Source of the DNA: Gordionus sp. m RMFG-2023
Taxonomy: Eukaryota > Nematomorpha > Gordioida > Chordodea > Parachordodidae
Direction of reading: 5' to 3'
NCBI RefSeq assembly: GCF_954871325.1
Contig: NC_088776.1
Location: forward strand, 27,824,508-27,888,507
Length of the DNA: 64,000 bases
The translations under genes and the position numbers were made by a program. Positions 48,467 through 60,700 of the stretch are shown here, in pieces. Below the pieces are notes generated by a model. The model had not been told where the DNA came from. It was given only the letters and a program-made list of their open reading frames with translations, and did no database searches. Each line of letters begins with the position of its first letter. Within the stretch, counting starts at the first letter, position 1.

Positions 48467-49059
48467 TAGAGATCTGCAGATCTTATCCCATTTAGATTTT
48501 CATTAATTTAAGTCTGGCCTAGCTCATTAACATTTTACAATAAATCTGACCCCACCCTTCAATTTTTTATAAAAATTTTGCAGGCAATACATTTTAATAT
48601 CTATATCTAACTTTGTCAATTAAGGCTTTTATATCTCTCTTCTATGACTATCTATTTCTTTCTATTATAAAATAATTGGGCTTGATATCTGTATTGTGTA
48701 TTGTAATTGGATCATATCATAATAACTTGTTTAATTTTTTGTGAATTTACTATATTATTTATAAATTTGATATTTAGACAGCTCTTAAAAAGCAAAAACA
48801 AGTTTATTGTAATTTATTTTAAAATAGTATTAATCAAAATAAAATTCACAAAATAATATAAAATTTTTAATATCTAGGCTGGTTTTAAAAATCCAAGAAA
48901 AATGAAATATTTGTGAGGCCCTGTCTGATTTTTATGTAGAAATTATCCAGCCTAGCCTTGTACAAAAAAATTTTATGTACAAATTTCTTGGCACAGCATG
49001 TTATATTTTTTAAAAATTTTCTCAGCCCCATTTGTTGGGCAAGGTTGTTCAGATCTCTA
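48467..49059. mobile_element. R-like element, 593 bp
   Basis: Ends TAGAGATCTGCAGATC and CAGATCTCTA match family R termini, but the interior is longer and the flanks (ACTCGGAT and GCTTTTAT) do not match, so it may be old or a product of deletion. Confidence 0.45.
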
Positions 49060-50859
49060 GCTTTTATTTAGAATAATATTATAATAAAATTATTATAAAT
49101 GAGCAAATATTAACATAAATTCCTGGCATAATTTATTTAGCCAATTCAATATTGCTAATTTAACAATGGTTTATACCAAAAGAAAACAATGTTTAATATA
49201 ATTAAATTGTAAGTTCTGTACAATTAATAACTATGCCTCAGTGGTTATTTTCCAAAATTATTTTTATTTATATTGTAAGATTTGATTTAAATATTTTGCT
49301 TAAAATCTAAAAATAACTAAATATTCCTAACCCTAAACATATCAGGATTCACTTATTATATTCCTTTAAAATCTATGTTCTGACAGTTGAGTTTTAGGTA
49401 TTGTATATTAAGTAATGATTTTTTTAATATTTTTATCTGTGGTTGACTTTATTCTAAATATAAGTTTATAAAAACTTAAATGGAAGTATCAGGCCCAGAT
49501 GGGTACTGCTAGAATAATTTAGATTTGGTCAGTACAAATCAATAATATTAAATATGATGTACAATCATTTCTGATTATTTATTTGAATCTGTTATTAAAC
49601 ATTCATTATTATTGATATCAACATATCTTTTTATAAAAAAATCTATAATATTCAATAAACAAATTGTTTTCTTATTTAACTAGCTTATCAAACTAAAAAA
49701 AAATATTAAGGTTTCGTAATTACTTGATCATTGTGGTCATACATAGAATATTTTGGATTCAATGATAACAAAATGATAATAATTAATAAAAATCATTATT
49801 CAATTTTATATGAATGGTCAACATCAAATTATCACTTAGACTTTATTTAGAACTTAATGCGACTACTTAGAATATAAAAAATTTTTTTAAATCTATTATT
49901 AAAATATTTTATAATTATTTAACACATTTGATATTTTGATTAAATATTTTACTAATGATTTATGCTAATTATTGTATATAAAATTTGGTAATTATCTGTA
50001 TTAAATATTATATTATAATTTATAACATGAATTCGTTTTAAAATTAATAATCTAGTTTTATTATTACATTTAGCGAAAATCAATTTTATTTTGTTAGTTT
50101 AACTAAACTGTAAAATTTATACGTTTTTATCATAAAGGATTATTCAGTATTTTATTTTTTAAAAACTTTATTTGGATATATTTCTATATTGATTTGATTA
50201 CTTCGAACTTTAAATACTCTCGATATTGAGCTTGGTTTTCCCAATGTATTGGAAAAATAAGATTAACTTTATGAAAACCAGAAGTGATGCGAGGGACAAA
50301 AGTTATAAATTATATTAATCATATATATGTTTTGGATTGTCAACAAGACAACTATACTTTCAAATTATTTATACCTATAATACCAACCGAATCTACTTAT
50401 TTAATAGACTTTTAATATCCACCCTTGTCCTACCTTTTATAGTAATTAAATATATGAGCAATTCTCTAGGCTTTCTCTTTGCCCAACTTTATTTTTATCT
50501 CAATCTATAGACGTTATGAGATGGGATCCTCACCTCCCTTCAGAAATATGCCACTTTTTGTAAATATCATTTTGAGCTAATAAAAAATATCCTCATTAGC
50601 ACCTTCCCCACTCTCTGTCCCCAAAAAATGTATGCATATATATTAAGCAATAATTTGAAAGGAAAAATGACCGAATTGGAAGTAATTAGTGAATTTAAAT
50701 ATTGGCATGCAAGCTTATAAATGGGCATTACTAAATGTAATCAAATTTTGTAAATACACATCAATAAACTATCCAAATATAACAAAATTATTTCAAATTT
50801 AAGCATATCTCCCTATATGTTATGTTATGACATGTACTAATGAAAGATCTAGAATTTAC
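49060..50859. other. AT-rich DNA, no gene recognised
   Basis: The only structured piece is about 50515-50650, which resembles 4560-4720 (shared words CATTTTAAGCCAATAAAAA / CATTTTGAGCTAATAAAAA followed by CCTC and CCCAC stretches). It is probably a dispersed repeat. Confidence 0.4.
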
Positions 50860-52490
50860 GAAGGTCAAAAACATATTTGCGAAATACTAATTCGCAAAAT
50901 GGATTAGCGATTTTAAATATTCACCGAAAATTAACACCAGTTAATTCTGAAATAATTAATAAATTATCAAATTCTAAAAGAAAATTAGACCTAAGATGAT
51001 AAATTATTATTACGTATTTGTAATATGTATATATTTATGGATAAACGTCCTCATTTTTAATTTTTCCACCCAACTTAACTTATTCCATTTCAGTTAGATG
51101 TAAATGCGAAATATAATCAAAACCGTTTAAATGCATATCGCTTAAGTGCAAACATTTTTAAAGCGAACCCCTGCAATTTTGATAAAAATTACTTGTTTTA
51201 ATATTAAATTACATTTATAATTGTGAATCGGTTTATTGCGTTAGATAATTGCGAAAATTTTCAGGTCCCATTTATATGTCAATAACGTTAATTTAATCGG
51301 GTAAGTGAAAAAATTTTATCGAAAAAAATTATTTATGATTTTTTTTTATCATTAACTGCATCTTTAACTTTTTTAATACAAAAATGGTAATTTTATTAAA
51401 TATTATATATAATTATTTTTAATTATTTTTAGAATAAAACATTATTCTAAAGGCTAACCTTCAAGCAAAATGGGAAAATCATTGAAAAATTGAGCACTAC
51501 TTCAAAAACACAATTAGCGTTAAGTTGCCAATGTCATGTTTCAGCAGTTTACGGATTGGAAGTTAATAAAGCAAGATTATGTTCACAATTTCTAAGAACC
51601 CCTTGCAACTAAAAAAGTTAAGATGAGTTGTTACTCAAAGACAGTAGCAGCTTTATTGGTTAAAAATTGCAATTTAAATAGGTCAATGATGTTAGAAAAG
51701 GCTATGCTTTTTAGCCAAACATTCCATGATGGTAAATTTAAGTTTCTATTATTTGTATGGGGTAAGGTGACAGGTAACATAATCATATTTATTGAAGTTA
51801 ATTATTTTTAAAGTCTATGGCATTTGATTGGAAATCGGAGGATGATATGGTACTAACTGACAAATAAGATCTTGATCCCAAATTAGTAGAATATGCTTTG
51901 CACAATGATGATGTTCATGGTATATTTGATGATCAGGACATTTGTAATAAAATAATATTAGAATTGGAAGGTCCAATTACTTCATAAATTGTAATTAAAC
52001 ATATTTTTATGGAAGATAATGAAAGCTCTGAGAATGATGAAGGGAATCTAGAGATATCTGATAATTTAATTACAAATAATCAGGCTAATAATGGTTATTA
52101 TACTTTCTTGAATATGCTCATGATCATCTAAGGCGCCAAGGTTCACTAGGAAAACTTGAGATAATAGTAGAAAAAGAATTATTTACTCCAGAATCTAGTG
52201 TTGTTAAACGGCTCGTTTTGAGCCGATTTTTAAAAACGGCTAATTCAATATTTTAGCCAGAAAAATATTGTCTAAGCCTCGAGATTTCGCTAATAGATGT
52301 CCAAACCATTGTTCCTTCTACAAACAAAATCTTCAGGCTTACGTATTACTATTCTGAACGAAATATTGAGTTAGCCGTTTTTAAAAATCGGCTCAAAACG
52401 AGCCGTTTAACAACACTACCAGAATCTACCCAAACTCTTATCACAAAATATTTATATTATTTTATAATAATTGTGATGCATGTATTACAA
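50860..52490 (+). mobile_element. decayed pogo/Tigger-like transposon
   Basis: GCGAA/GCGAT-rich left flank (50870-51270). Plus-strand pieces then resemble a Tigger-type transposase: a helix-turn-helix stretch around STTSKTQLAL, YGLEVNKARLCSQFL (about 51550), KTVAALLVKNCNLNRSMMLE (about 51640) next to KAMLFSQTFHDGKF, and a C-terminal acidic stretch DDQDICNKIILELEG then NESSENDEGNLEISDNLI (about 51920-52070). No DDE core was seen, so an internal deletion is likely. Broken by stops, and it carries a T element at 52196-52418. A related acidic-tail scrap lies at 58850-58960. Confidence 0.5.
52196..52418 (+). mobile_element. family T hAT MITE, copy 4 (best preserved)
   Basis: 223 bp, perfect ends TAGTGTTGTTAAACGGCTCG and CGTTTAACAACACTA, exact 8-bp duplication CCAGAATC (52188-52195 and 52419-52426). 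Inner GAGCCGATTTTTAAAAACGG is repeated inverted at the right. Inserted in the Tigger-like remnant. Confidence 0.95.
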
Positions 52491-53029
52491 TTAGACCTGT
52501 GCGCCGATGTCTCAATCGATGGCGGCGTTATTTTTTAATTTTTTCATCGACGTTCGGCGGCGCGCCGATTTTGCCGATGCCTACTAAATTGTCGGCAGAG
52601 GTGGTGCGACATTTATCAAAAAAAATTTTTTATAAATCAAAGTATTACAATTTTTTTATAATTTATTTGGGCGCTCTTTTCTAACACATTGTTAACATAG
52701 TTTAATTCATTTCTTAAATTATTTCCTGTCTCACTCCGATTTAAATTTATGTATTTTCTCATTATCAGAAATAGACCAAGGGCATTACTCAGTTCAGAGT
52801 CCACATATTAGTAATATTCTATTAATTTTTATTAAAACAAATTAAAATATAAATTTGGAATGCAAGTAAAATATAAAGTATGAAATATAATAAATCAGAA
52901 TTCAGATTTAGCATAATTTTTATGAATAAATAATATTTTACCAAGATTCGTGGTGATTTTATCGCAAACTGATTTGAAAATAAAGACCAAATATTGTAAA
53001 ATAAAATTCATCATAGCTATTCTATTAAT

Positions 53030-54480
53030 TTTTAACTATTAAGAAGTCCTTTTTGCATTGAGTATTAATCCAGCAATGGATAAAATTCTTTCGCTAGGTT
53101 TACTGGTTGCAGGTATACAACGAACCCTAGCTAAATTAACAAGCATAGGAAGTTCCAGTCGTTTTTTTCCAAAAATGTTAGTGCATTCCCTTTTGGTAGT
53201 GCTGGCTGAGCAAAATATGTCATTCTTGGTCTCTATTGCTAATGTTGATGATGGTTGTTTGGAAGGGAATGTTTACGAGCTATTTTAGCTATATAAGAAA
53301 TGAATGTTCGCCCATTATTTTTTCAACTTGAATCTCATTCTGTGCATTTCTATCATGCTCTAAAAGTTTTAAATGTCTTATTAAAAATTGCAATGATGTA
53401 GAATTCGAATTTAAATATTCTGAAACAATTTTAAGATTTTGAATATCTGGGATCAAGTATAATCGTTTATCTAATGTTTAAAATTTAGTATTAATAATAA
53501 AAATATAAAATAACTTGAAGTTCAGTAATGGGAAACCTATGGTCAAGCTTTATTTTCATATTTTCCTTTAAGCAAATAATATCTGAGCAATCAGATCTAT
53601 TGCTTTGTAAATGGGTTTCTATTTCATTGCGAAATAATAACCCTAAGTTTATTGTCGATCCCCTTTAAGAAGAAAGAAATTCCACCTACTTTCGGAATGA
53701 ATTTAACATTAATAAAGAGTTTTAAAGATTGTTTTCCTATTTTATTTAGAACATTATTTATAGAAATTTTGTTTACACTGCGAACACTTTCTAGCATAAT
53801 ATATATGCTGTGCCAGCGGGTAGGACAATTTAATTGTAATTTGTACTAATTAGATTGTTTGATGCAATGCCATTTTTATTATCCGGATTCATCAGAAATA
53901 TCAAATTGGTCATCAAGGTATGGATCAGAATCATCAATATCCAAGATATGACCTGTCTCATAAATCAACTGCAGACATTTACGATGCTCATCCTCAATTT
54001 CATATTCCAAATCAGCTATTCAATATCTGAAAGCTGAAATAATTTCTCTAATTTTTTTGATGAGAATATTAATTCTGGTAACTTTATGCCAATAAATGTA
54101 ACTAAATTACGAAGTCTATGCCCTAAGCATAAATTATGCTCATAATCCCCCAATCTGACACCTCTTTGACATTGAGCCCAGCTTCAGTTACCATTTGTAT
54201 TATTTTGACTTTTACATGGAACTCCTCTTCAATATTATCCATCTCAGATAATATGGTTTCCCCAGTATCCTTTTGAGTTACATTTCTAGTTACCAGGGTA
54301 TAATATTTTAAATCAACTCTTGAGATGTTCGGTCCATAAATCAAAAGTGATAGAACAGAATTTTGTTCTAGAATCAATCATATTTAAAACATGTGCCTTC
54401 ATAGATAATTGAACATCATCTTGCGCACCACGACTAATGGTTGTCCTATTAGGCAATTCTGATGAGGAATCAATTATCTT
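53030..54480 (-). mobile_element. decayed hAT transposase of element 1 (ZBED/Hermes-like)
   Basis: Minus-strand pieces in order: TISRGAQDDVQLSMKAH, SRTKFCSITFDLWTEH (about 54340), DNIEEEFHVKVKIIQMVT (about 54210, the hAT VVTDNAANM region), LCLGHRLRNLV (about 54120), CPTRWHSIYIMLE (about 53810), LDPRYSK-like (about 53450) and the dimerisation motif ATSKPSERILSIAGLI (about 53060-53110). This is the full landmark order of a hAT transposase, but spread over frames with many stops. Opposite-strand frames at 53058-53288, 53652-53849 and 53855-54037 are shadows. Confidence 0.8.
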
Positions 54481-55386
54481 ATATTTATATTATTTTAGAC
54501 AATTTATTTTTTAATAATCATTTTATTTATTTTAAACCTTTGGAAAATTTGTCATCCCTTTATTGTTCAATTAAATGGCATTAAGTCTAAGCAGCACATT
54601 AAGACATAATTTCGTCCGATTAGGGTTCATATTATTTTATACATTAAAAAGATATTTAAAAACACCAAAATAATTAGAGCTGGAATGAAATAAATAAGAA
54701 ATTTGATTAAGTTTTGAGCTTTCAAAATAAAGTTTTACATAATTAATTTAATAAATTATATATAAAATTTATGCATTAAAAAGATCTCAAAATAAAGCTG
54801 ACAATAAACAAATTTCAAAATAAAGCTAAATAAAATTAATTTAACAAACCAGTTAAAAATTTAAAATGAATAATAATAACAATACTAAACTATTAGCCAT
54901 TTTTTTTTATCTTTTACATTGTTGCTACATCTTGGTGTTGGCTTTAAAAACATTTTTAGACTTTGAATGGATTTATTATTATTAATTTTTTCTGATATTT
55001 TATGAACATTAACTAAGTGCCCAGAAAGGTTACTTATACTTTTTACTAAAACATTTATTTCATAACTAAAATATAAATTATATGTAAATATAAATCTAAA
55101 ATTAAAATAAATTACTTGTGAAAATGGATTATGTTTATCCGAATCTTCCTCATCTTTTTTTTCCTAATTATAAGCAAGGTTCACAATAAATGTAAAAAGG
55201 CATTATGCTTTTCATATTTTCATTCTTCAAAATAAGATTTCCAAAAGTACCTTCAAACAAAACTTGATTTATGATTAGTATAGAGAGAGTTGTTATTATA
55301 TAATTGTATCTAGGATGGTTTCAAACGTGCAAGTCATAAAAATAGTTAATATGTATTGTTTGTTGGAATGAAATACGATGTATGAA
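54481..55386. other. AT-rich interior of hAT element 1
   Basis: No further transposase landmark recognised. It ends at the TGTATGAA target duplicated by hAT element 2. Confidence 0.35.
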
Positions 55387-55889
55387 CAGGGTTGCCATGT
55401 CTCCCCCTATCAGCGGGAGACTCCCGCAATTTTTTAGTTTACACGCAGACATTTATCTTTCGCAAAACTACAGCAATTGGAAATCTCCCGCAATTTTTTA
55501 ATTTTTCCCGCAATTTTTTTTTTAGTATTTTAACATTTTTAATATATAAATAATAATTTTGAGAGACATTAATTGATTATTTTTAAAATAATTTTAAATA
55601 TTTATTCGAAAAACATGTCTAGTTTTTAAATTGCTTTCTATCCTGTTTTATTTTTATCCAATAATTAATCAACATCATTTCATTCATATAAGTCAGTACA
55701 GGGGAGTATATCAACATCGATTGCAATACAATAATATTTTCAAAAATAATAAATAATACAGATGCAACTACATTTGAGGAAATCGTATACATCTATCATG
55801 TAGTTCAACATTCACAGAGCTATATCATCACAATGTGGGTCGAATCTTTTTCTTATGTTATTTAACCACTCCAATATGTGCAAACCTTA

Positions 55890-56742
55890 CTTGTGGCAGA
55901 ACAAAAATGAGCAAGGGTATCACAAGTGTTTTAGTACCTGAATCCTAGAGGTCAATTCTAGACGATTTGAAAGATGGGCATCCATATGCAATTCTAACAG
56001 ATGCACCTAATAAGGGAAATATTAAAACATTTCCCTCGATCCTTCGCTATTTCAACAAGATTAAGAAAATTTCAATAAAACTGTTAAAATTTTTTCCTCG
56101 GATAGTGAAAAATACAACGATGTAGCTAGCCACATAATGGTAAATAGAACTGATTTAGGGTTATCAATGATTTGCATGTCAGCTTTCTGCGCTGATATTG
56201 CCTCTGTAAATTTTGGCAAAAACCAAAGTTACCTAATTGAGGCAGCACAATAATGAATTAATACCAATTGGCTGTATATGACATATACTACATAATTCTT
56301 GCAAGAAGGCAATAAATGTAGTATCTATGGATGTCGAAATAATTGTGATGAAATGTTTTAACGAATTTAGTTCATCAACTAAAAGAGTTATTGAATTAAA
56401 AGAGTTGGTGAAGTGGTCTGACTTGGAATAATGTGAGTTGTGGCGATATATACCTATCAGGTGGTTGTCATTAATACCTGCCATCGATAGAATTTTAAAA
56501 TTTTACAAACCCTTAAAAAAATACTTCTTAAATAAATATTTAAAAGGTGTCCTAAAATTTTGAAAAATTTTTTCGAGTATGAAATGGCAGAAGCATATTT
56601 GGGATTCGTTTCACATGTAGGAAATCTACTTCATGAAATTAATATTCAGTTGCAATCAGAATATTCTTTATTAAAAAAGATTCACAAAATCATACTAAAG
56701 CTCTGTTCATCTCTACAGTTGAAAATAGATAATAAATTTTAG
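55890..56742 (+). repeat. inverted repeat inside hAT element 2, left arm
   Basis: Matches 57355-58060 in opposite orientation with roughly 20 percent divergence, judged by eye. Matched blocks include GAGCAAGG..TCACAAGTGTTTTAG, GCATGTCAGCTTTCTG, CTGCCATCGATAGAATTTT and TTTCACATGTAGGAAATCTAC. About 220 bp (56235-56460) has no counterpart in the other arm. Confidence 0.85.
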
Positions 56743-57354
56743 GCGCTAGTGCTAAAAATATTATATTAAAATGTTCAAATAATACTCTAATTAACACATT
56801 TTTAAATGAAGCAGATATTTTTATTAAGACAATTTTAGTATTAACAATCAAAATTTGATTTTAATAACTCTATTTACAAATGTATAAATATTATGACCTT
56901 GGAACAGAAACCATCAATTGATTGTTTTTATAATTTAATAAATAAATTAAAAATACCGAAAGACATTGATTTCTTGTTTGAGGAGATTGTAATTCTCTCT
57001 ATTTTTTATGATTCGCAAAAGTACTTAAAGTTAAATGGTCTAAAAGCAGAGGAGAAATGGGTAGAATTTTTTCGTAATAACGATAAATCCCCATGCTTGG
57101 AAAAAATATGCGAGTATGTCTTCTCCTTATCTCATTCTAATGCTTCATCCAAGCGCATTTTTAGCCTGATGAGGACTGCCTGGAAAAAGGAGAGAAATCG
57201 GATTGCTTTAACAACATTAGAGGCCGAGCTAATGGTTAAACAATATATAATATGTCATGCCAGGAATTTTATAAATATCTCAATAACGACGGTAAACATT
57301 TAGTTCTATTATTTAATCTCAAATAAAATATAATTAAGTCTTAGCAATGGCGCC

Positions 57355-58060
57355 ATTAAATTTATTGTCATTTTTTAACTGTAAAGATGAACATATCTGC
57401 AGCATAATTTTGTGAATCTTTGTTAAGATTCTTCTGATTGCAACTACACTTTAACGCATGTTGTAGATTTCCTACATGTGAAATCATTCCTAAATATACA
57501 TCTGCCATTCATTATTGAAAAAAATTTTCAAAATATTAGGACAGCTTTTATAATCTTTATTTAAGAAATATTTTTTATAAGTTTATAAAATTCTATCGAT
57601 GGCGGGTATTAAGAACATATCGCAACCAACATTATGCTGACTCAAATCTGTAAATACACTATGTTTTTACCAAATTTACTGAGGCATTATCAGATCAGAA
57701 AGCTGACATGCAATTTATTGATAATCTCGAATCTGCTATATTTACCATTATATGGTTAGCTATGTCTTTGGATTTTTCACTATTTGAGGGGAAAAGATTT
57801 AATAGTTTTATTGAAACGACCTTAATTTTGTAGAAATAGCGGAGGAAAAATATTTCCCTTATTAGATGCATATGTATACCCATTTTTCAAATCGTCAAGA
57901 ATTGACCTCCTGGATTTAGGTCCTAAAACATTGGTGATAGCCTTGCTCATTTTTGTTCTACAAGTATAGTTTTAATTTATATTACCAACATTGTGATGAT
58001 AAGTATCTCTGTGAATGTTGTACTACAAGATAAGTGATTACAATTGCCGCAACTGTAGTT
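57355..58060 (-). repeat. inverted repeat inside hAT element 2, right arm (partial transposase copy)
   Basis: The minus strand carries a second diverged copy of the N-terminal to middle part of the transposase, tail to tail with the first. It starts just after the intact gene's C-terminus at 57303. The minus frame at 57695-57883 belongs to this arm. Confidence 0.85.
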
Positions 58061-58522
58061 GCATCTGAATTATTTCTTATTTTTGGAGAACATTATTATT
58101 ATTTAAACATGATAGGTGATAATTAAGCGCCTATCCCTATAATGTTACACACACATGGTAGATTTCCAATTGCGGTCGTTTTGGGGGATATTTGCATAAA
58201 ATATATTTTTAATTGTAAAATTAGAATCGTTTTTTTTATAAAATTTTTGTTTACCTTTTATATTTAAAAAAGATCGTTGGTTTTTTTTTATAAATTAATA
58301 TATTTTAATATATCAAGATGTTATTTTTTTTGAAAAATAGTTACCGACTTTGTATTTATATAAACTAATTATAAAAAATAATAGGCGGATAATTAAGTCA
58401 ATTCAAAAAAAAATTTTTATTAGCAATTTTTATATTTCCACCGCAATTTTCATATTTCTCCCGCATAATACCAAATTACTCTTGCAATTTGAAAATTTTG
58501 ACCTGGCAACCCTGTGTATGAA

Positions 58523-59581
58523 TGAACGTAAATGATATACTCTATCATATATAACAATAGAATACAATTCATATGTTAATTTTATTAATGTTAATATTTA
58601 AAATTAAATATTATAATTTAATATATAAATATAATTAAACAGCATTCTAAAAATTATACACGCCGCACCCCCGCCATATAAAAAATGAGATCATCGGCAT
58701 GGGCGGCTGTTCTGGGGTGAATAAAATTACCGGGTCAATGTATAATAAAAATAAGTTCAAATAAAATATTCTGTTAAAACAAAACATTAATAAACTTTCA
58801 TTCAGGCATGAATGACCTGTTAATATATTTTAAAAAGATTAATTTATCTTGTAGAAGGTAATGAAATCTCTGAAATGGTGAAGGGAATCAAGAGATATCT
58901 GATAATTTAATCTAAAAAAATAAAGCTATTTATGGATATACCTTTATTGAATAGGCACAGGATATACCAAGAGAACAGGCAGTGGCGTTGACAAGGAGGG
59001 GAGGAGTTTGGATTATAATTTTATTTATAAAACGGAAATAAAATAATATATACGATATCAAGAAATATATTTAAAAAAACAAATAAGAATTTTCGATTTT
59101 AAATGATCACATGGTTTAAATTAAAAATTATATGAACTAAAATAATAAATAACAGGAAAGGGGGGAGGGCTATAAAGATATATTGTAAATATTTTCTGGC
59201 ATAGGTAAACAGAGGATGGAGAAAAAATATGATCTGCATATTTCGAAAGATTTTTTTGATAAATAATTATAAATGTAATAATATAATTTATATTGCTAAA
59301 CAAAGATAGTTTTAAAAATTTTAAATTAAAAGAAAAATCGTTTAATTTGAGATAGGTAAACAGCAAGCTTTTATTTTCTTTTGTCGGATGTGTCTGAATT
59401 GTTGATTACACTTGAAACGCGAGAGGATATTAAGAAAATCTTAGCGTTTTACTCTGATGATTTATGATTAATGAAAGATACTGCCTTAAGGCAGTACCTA
59501 TCATATTTTTATTTTTTTATTTTTGTTTGGATAGGTACTACCAAATTTATTTATATAATATATTTGAAAAATCATGATTTT
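58523..59581. other. remnants: hAT element 1 right end, Tigger scrap, AT-rich DNA
   Basis: 58660-58715 is the GC-rich putative end of hAT element 1. 58850-58960 repeats the acidic-tail region of the Tigger remnant (GAAGGGAAT..AGAGATATCTGATAATTTAAT). CAGTGGCGTTGACAAGGAGG near 58979 looks like the terminus of another transposon. Confidence 0.4.
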
Positions 59582-59850
59582 GGGAAAGGTGGTCTAGTAG
59601 GCAAAAGCGTCTCCTACCAATCCGATGGTTCTGGATTTGAATCCCTGCGAAGTTCATGTTGTTTTTCTTAATCCAACTTGGTGGTTCCGCCCTGGGGGGG
59701 GGGTTATATATAGGATACCAAACACCACCACGTGATTCCGTTTTAATATTTAATAAAAGGGTCTTATTATATATTAATAAATTTTGGTCGGTATTTAGCA
59801 AATTAGGTTGGTATTTAGAAATATGCTATATGTTTATCTATCATTAACCG
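59582..59850 (+). mobile_element. tRNA-derived SINE
   Basis: A polymerase III box A (TGGTCTAGTAGG, 59590-59601) and box B (GGATTTGAATCCC, 59633-59645) have 31 bases between them, as in tRNA genes. The tRNA-like head has a weak cloverleaf and is followed by an unrelated body with a G run (59695-59703) and a tail ending near GGTATTTAGAAATATGC. The tail segment AAATTTTGGTCGGTATTTAG recurs near 61350-61375, so the family is dispersed. Confidence 0.75.
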
Positions 59851-59959
59851 ATATTTATTTATAAGTTACTTTGTGATCGAATTTATAAAAATCTGGTCAG
59901 AAAAGAGCATTGAAACCAAAAATGCTTTGCATGCCTTTTCCGTGTGTAATTGCACTTTA
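59851..59959. other. short AT-rich spacer
   Basis: No feature recognised. Confidence 0.3.
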
Positions 59960-60180
59960 GATTACCTGCCTAATATCAAAACATTGTTATTTTTATTTTA
60001 GCTTTATTATCGACTAGTATCTGCACTAATGAAAAGTCTTTTTCAACTTTGAAAAGTTTAAAAACTTATTTAAGAAATAACACCGGTAAAAAACCGTGTA
60101 AATGGATTACCCATATTAAATGTTTTTAAGGAGATTATTCCAGATAAAAAATTGATTCTAGATAATTAGCCAAATCTCAG
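59960..60180 (+). mobile_element. hAT transposase C-terminal scrap
   Basis: LLSTSICTNEKSFSTLKSLK followed by TYLRNNTG at about 60003-60085 matches the hAT C-terminal ATAERSFSTLkrLKTYLRsTM motif. The conserved Ala/Glu/Arg triplet is only partly kept. Nothing else of the element is recognised. Confidence 0.65.
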
Positions 60181-60369
60181 AGAAAAATAGATCTCTCTTT
60201 ATAAATTCAAATCATAAAATTTCAATATGATTATAATATGTTCTTAGTCATAACTTTTTTATATGCAAAACTTAATTATTTACATTATACTATTTTTAAT
60301 AAAAGTATTGCATTTGCAATAAGAGTTATTTTAAAAATTTTATTTTATCTCTCAAATTCCCTAGAAGCG

Positions 60370-60700
60370 AGGTCAATTCTTGGTCTGGGATTACTCTTGT
60401 ATTGATGCATTGCCTCCTTCCAATCAATCCCTTAACATTCTGGAAAACAAGTAGCTTCTAAAAATTGCAAAATATTCAGAGATATCCCAAGATCACTTAT
60501 TCATTCCCATCATTTCCACTACCTTGACTACCTTTGGGAATCGTGCTCTTTCTTTCTTCAAGGAACTTGGATCGCTAATCCGCAAACTAACAGATGAACC
60601 TCGTGAAGGCTTCTTCTTAAGACAAAGACTCGCAATAGCAATTCACAGGGCCAATTATATCAGCTTCATTGGCAGCCTCATCTCACATGATGATTAGAAT
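60370..60700 (+). mobile_element. LINE 3' fragment, copy 3
   Basis: An almost open plus frame reads SLVWDYSCIDALPPSNQ (about 60380-60430), KYSEISQDHLFIPI (about 60470), NRALSFFKELGSLIRKLTD (about 60540) and LRQRLAIAIHRANYISFIG (about 60625). This is the C-terminal end of the LINE at 22850-25060, better preserved than the other copies. Confidence 0.8.

Larger units (their letters stand above)
55387..58514 (+). mobile_element. hAT element 2 with intact ends and TSD
   Basis: 3128 bp, terminal repeats CAGGGTTGCCATGTC and GACCTGGCAACCCTG, exact 8-bp duplication TGTATGAA (55379-55386 and 58515-58522). Subterminal CCCGCAATTTTT motifs. The plus-strand transposase, broken by stops and shifts, has SCKKAINVVSMDVEIIVMK (about 56300), RWLSLIPAIDRILKF (about 56462), EYEMAEAYLGFVSHVG (56575-56625), and the C-terminal frame 56893-57303 with LSHSNASSKRIFSLM, the hAT dimerisation motif. 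Downstream the same gene's middle part recurs inverted. Inserted in hAT element 1. Confidence 0.9.
52495..58720 (-). mobile_element. hAT element 1, split by hAT element 2 (tentative full span)
   Basis: The GC-rich left end (TAGACCTGTGCGCCGATG, GGCGGCGCGCCGATTTTGCC) pairs loosely with a GC-rich right end at about 58660-58715 (GCCATATAAAAAATGAG, ATCGGCATGGGCGGC). The minus-strand transposase is at 53030-54480. No matching duplication was found, so the right boundary is uncertain. Confidence 0.4.

Noticed and set aside
53058-53288. 76-codon plus-strand frame
   Set aside because: The opposite strand carries the hAT dimerisation motif, so this is a shadow.
59582-59655. Functional tRNA gene
   Set aside because: The A and B boxes are present but the acceptor and anticodon stems pair poorly and a SINE body follows.
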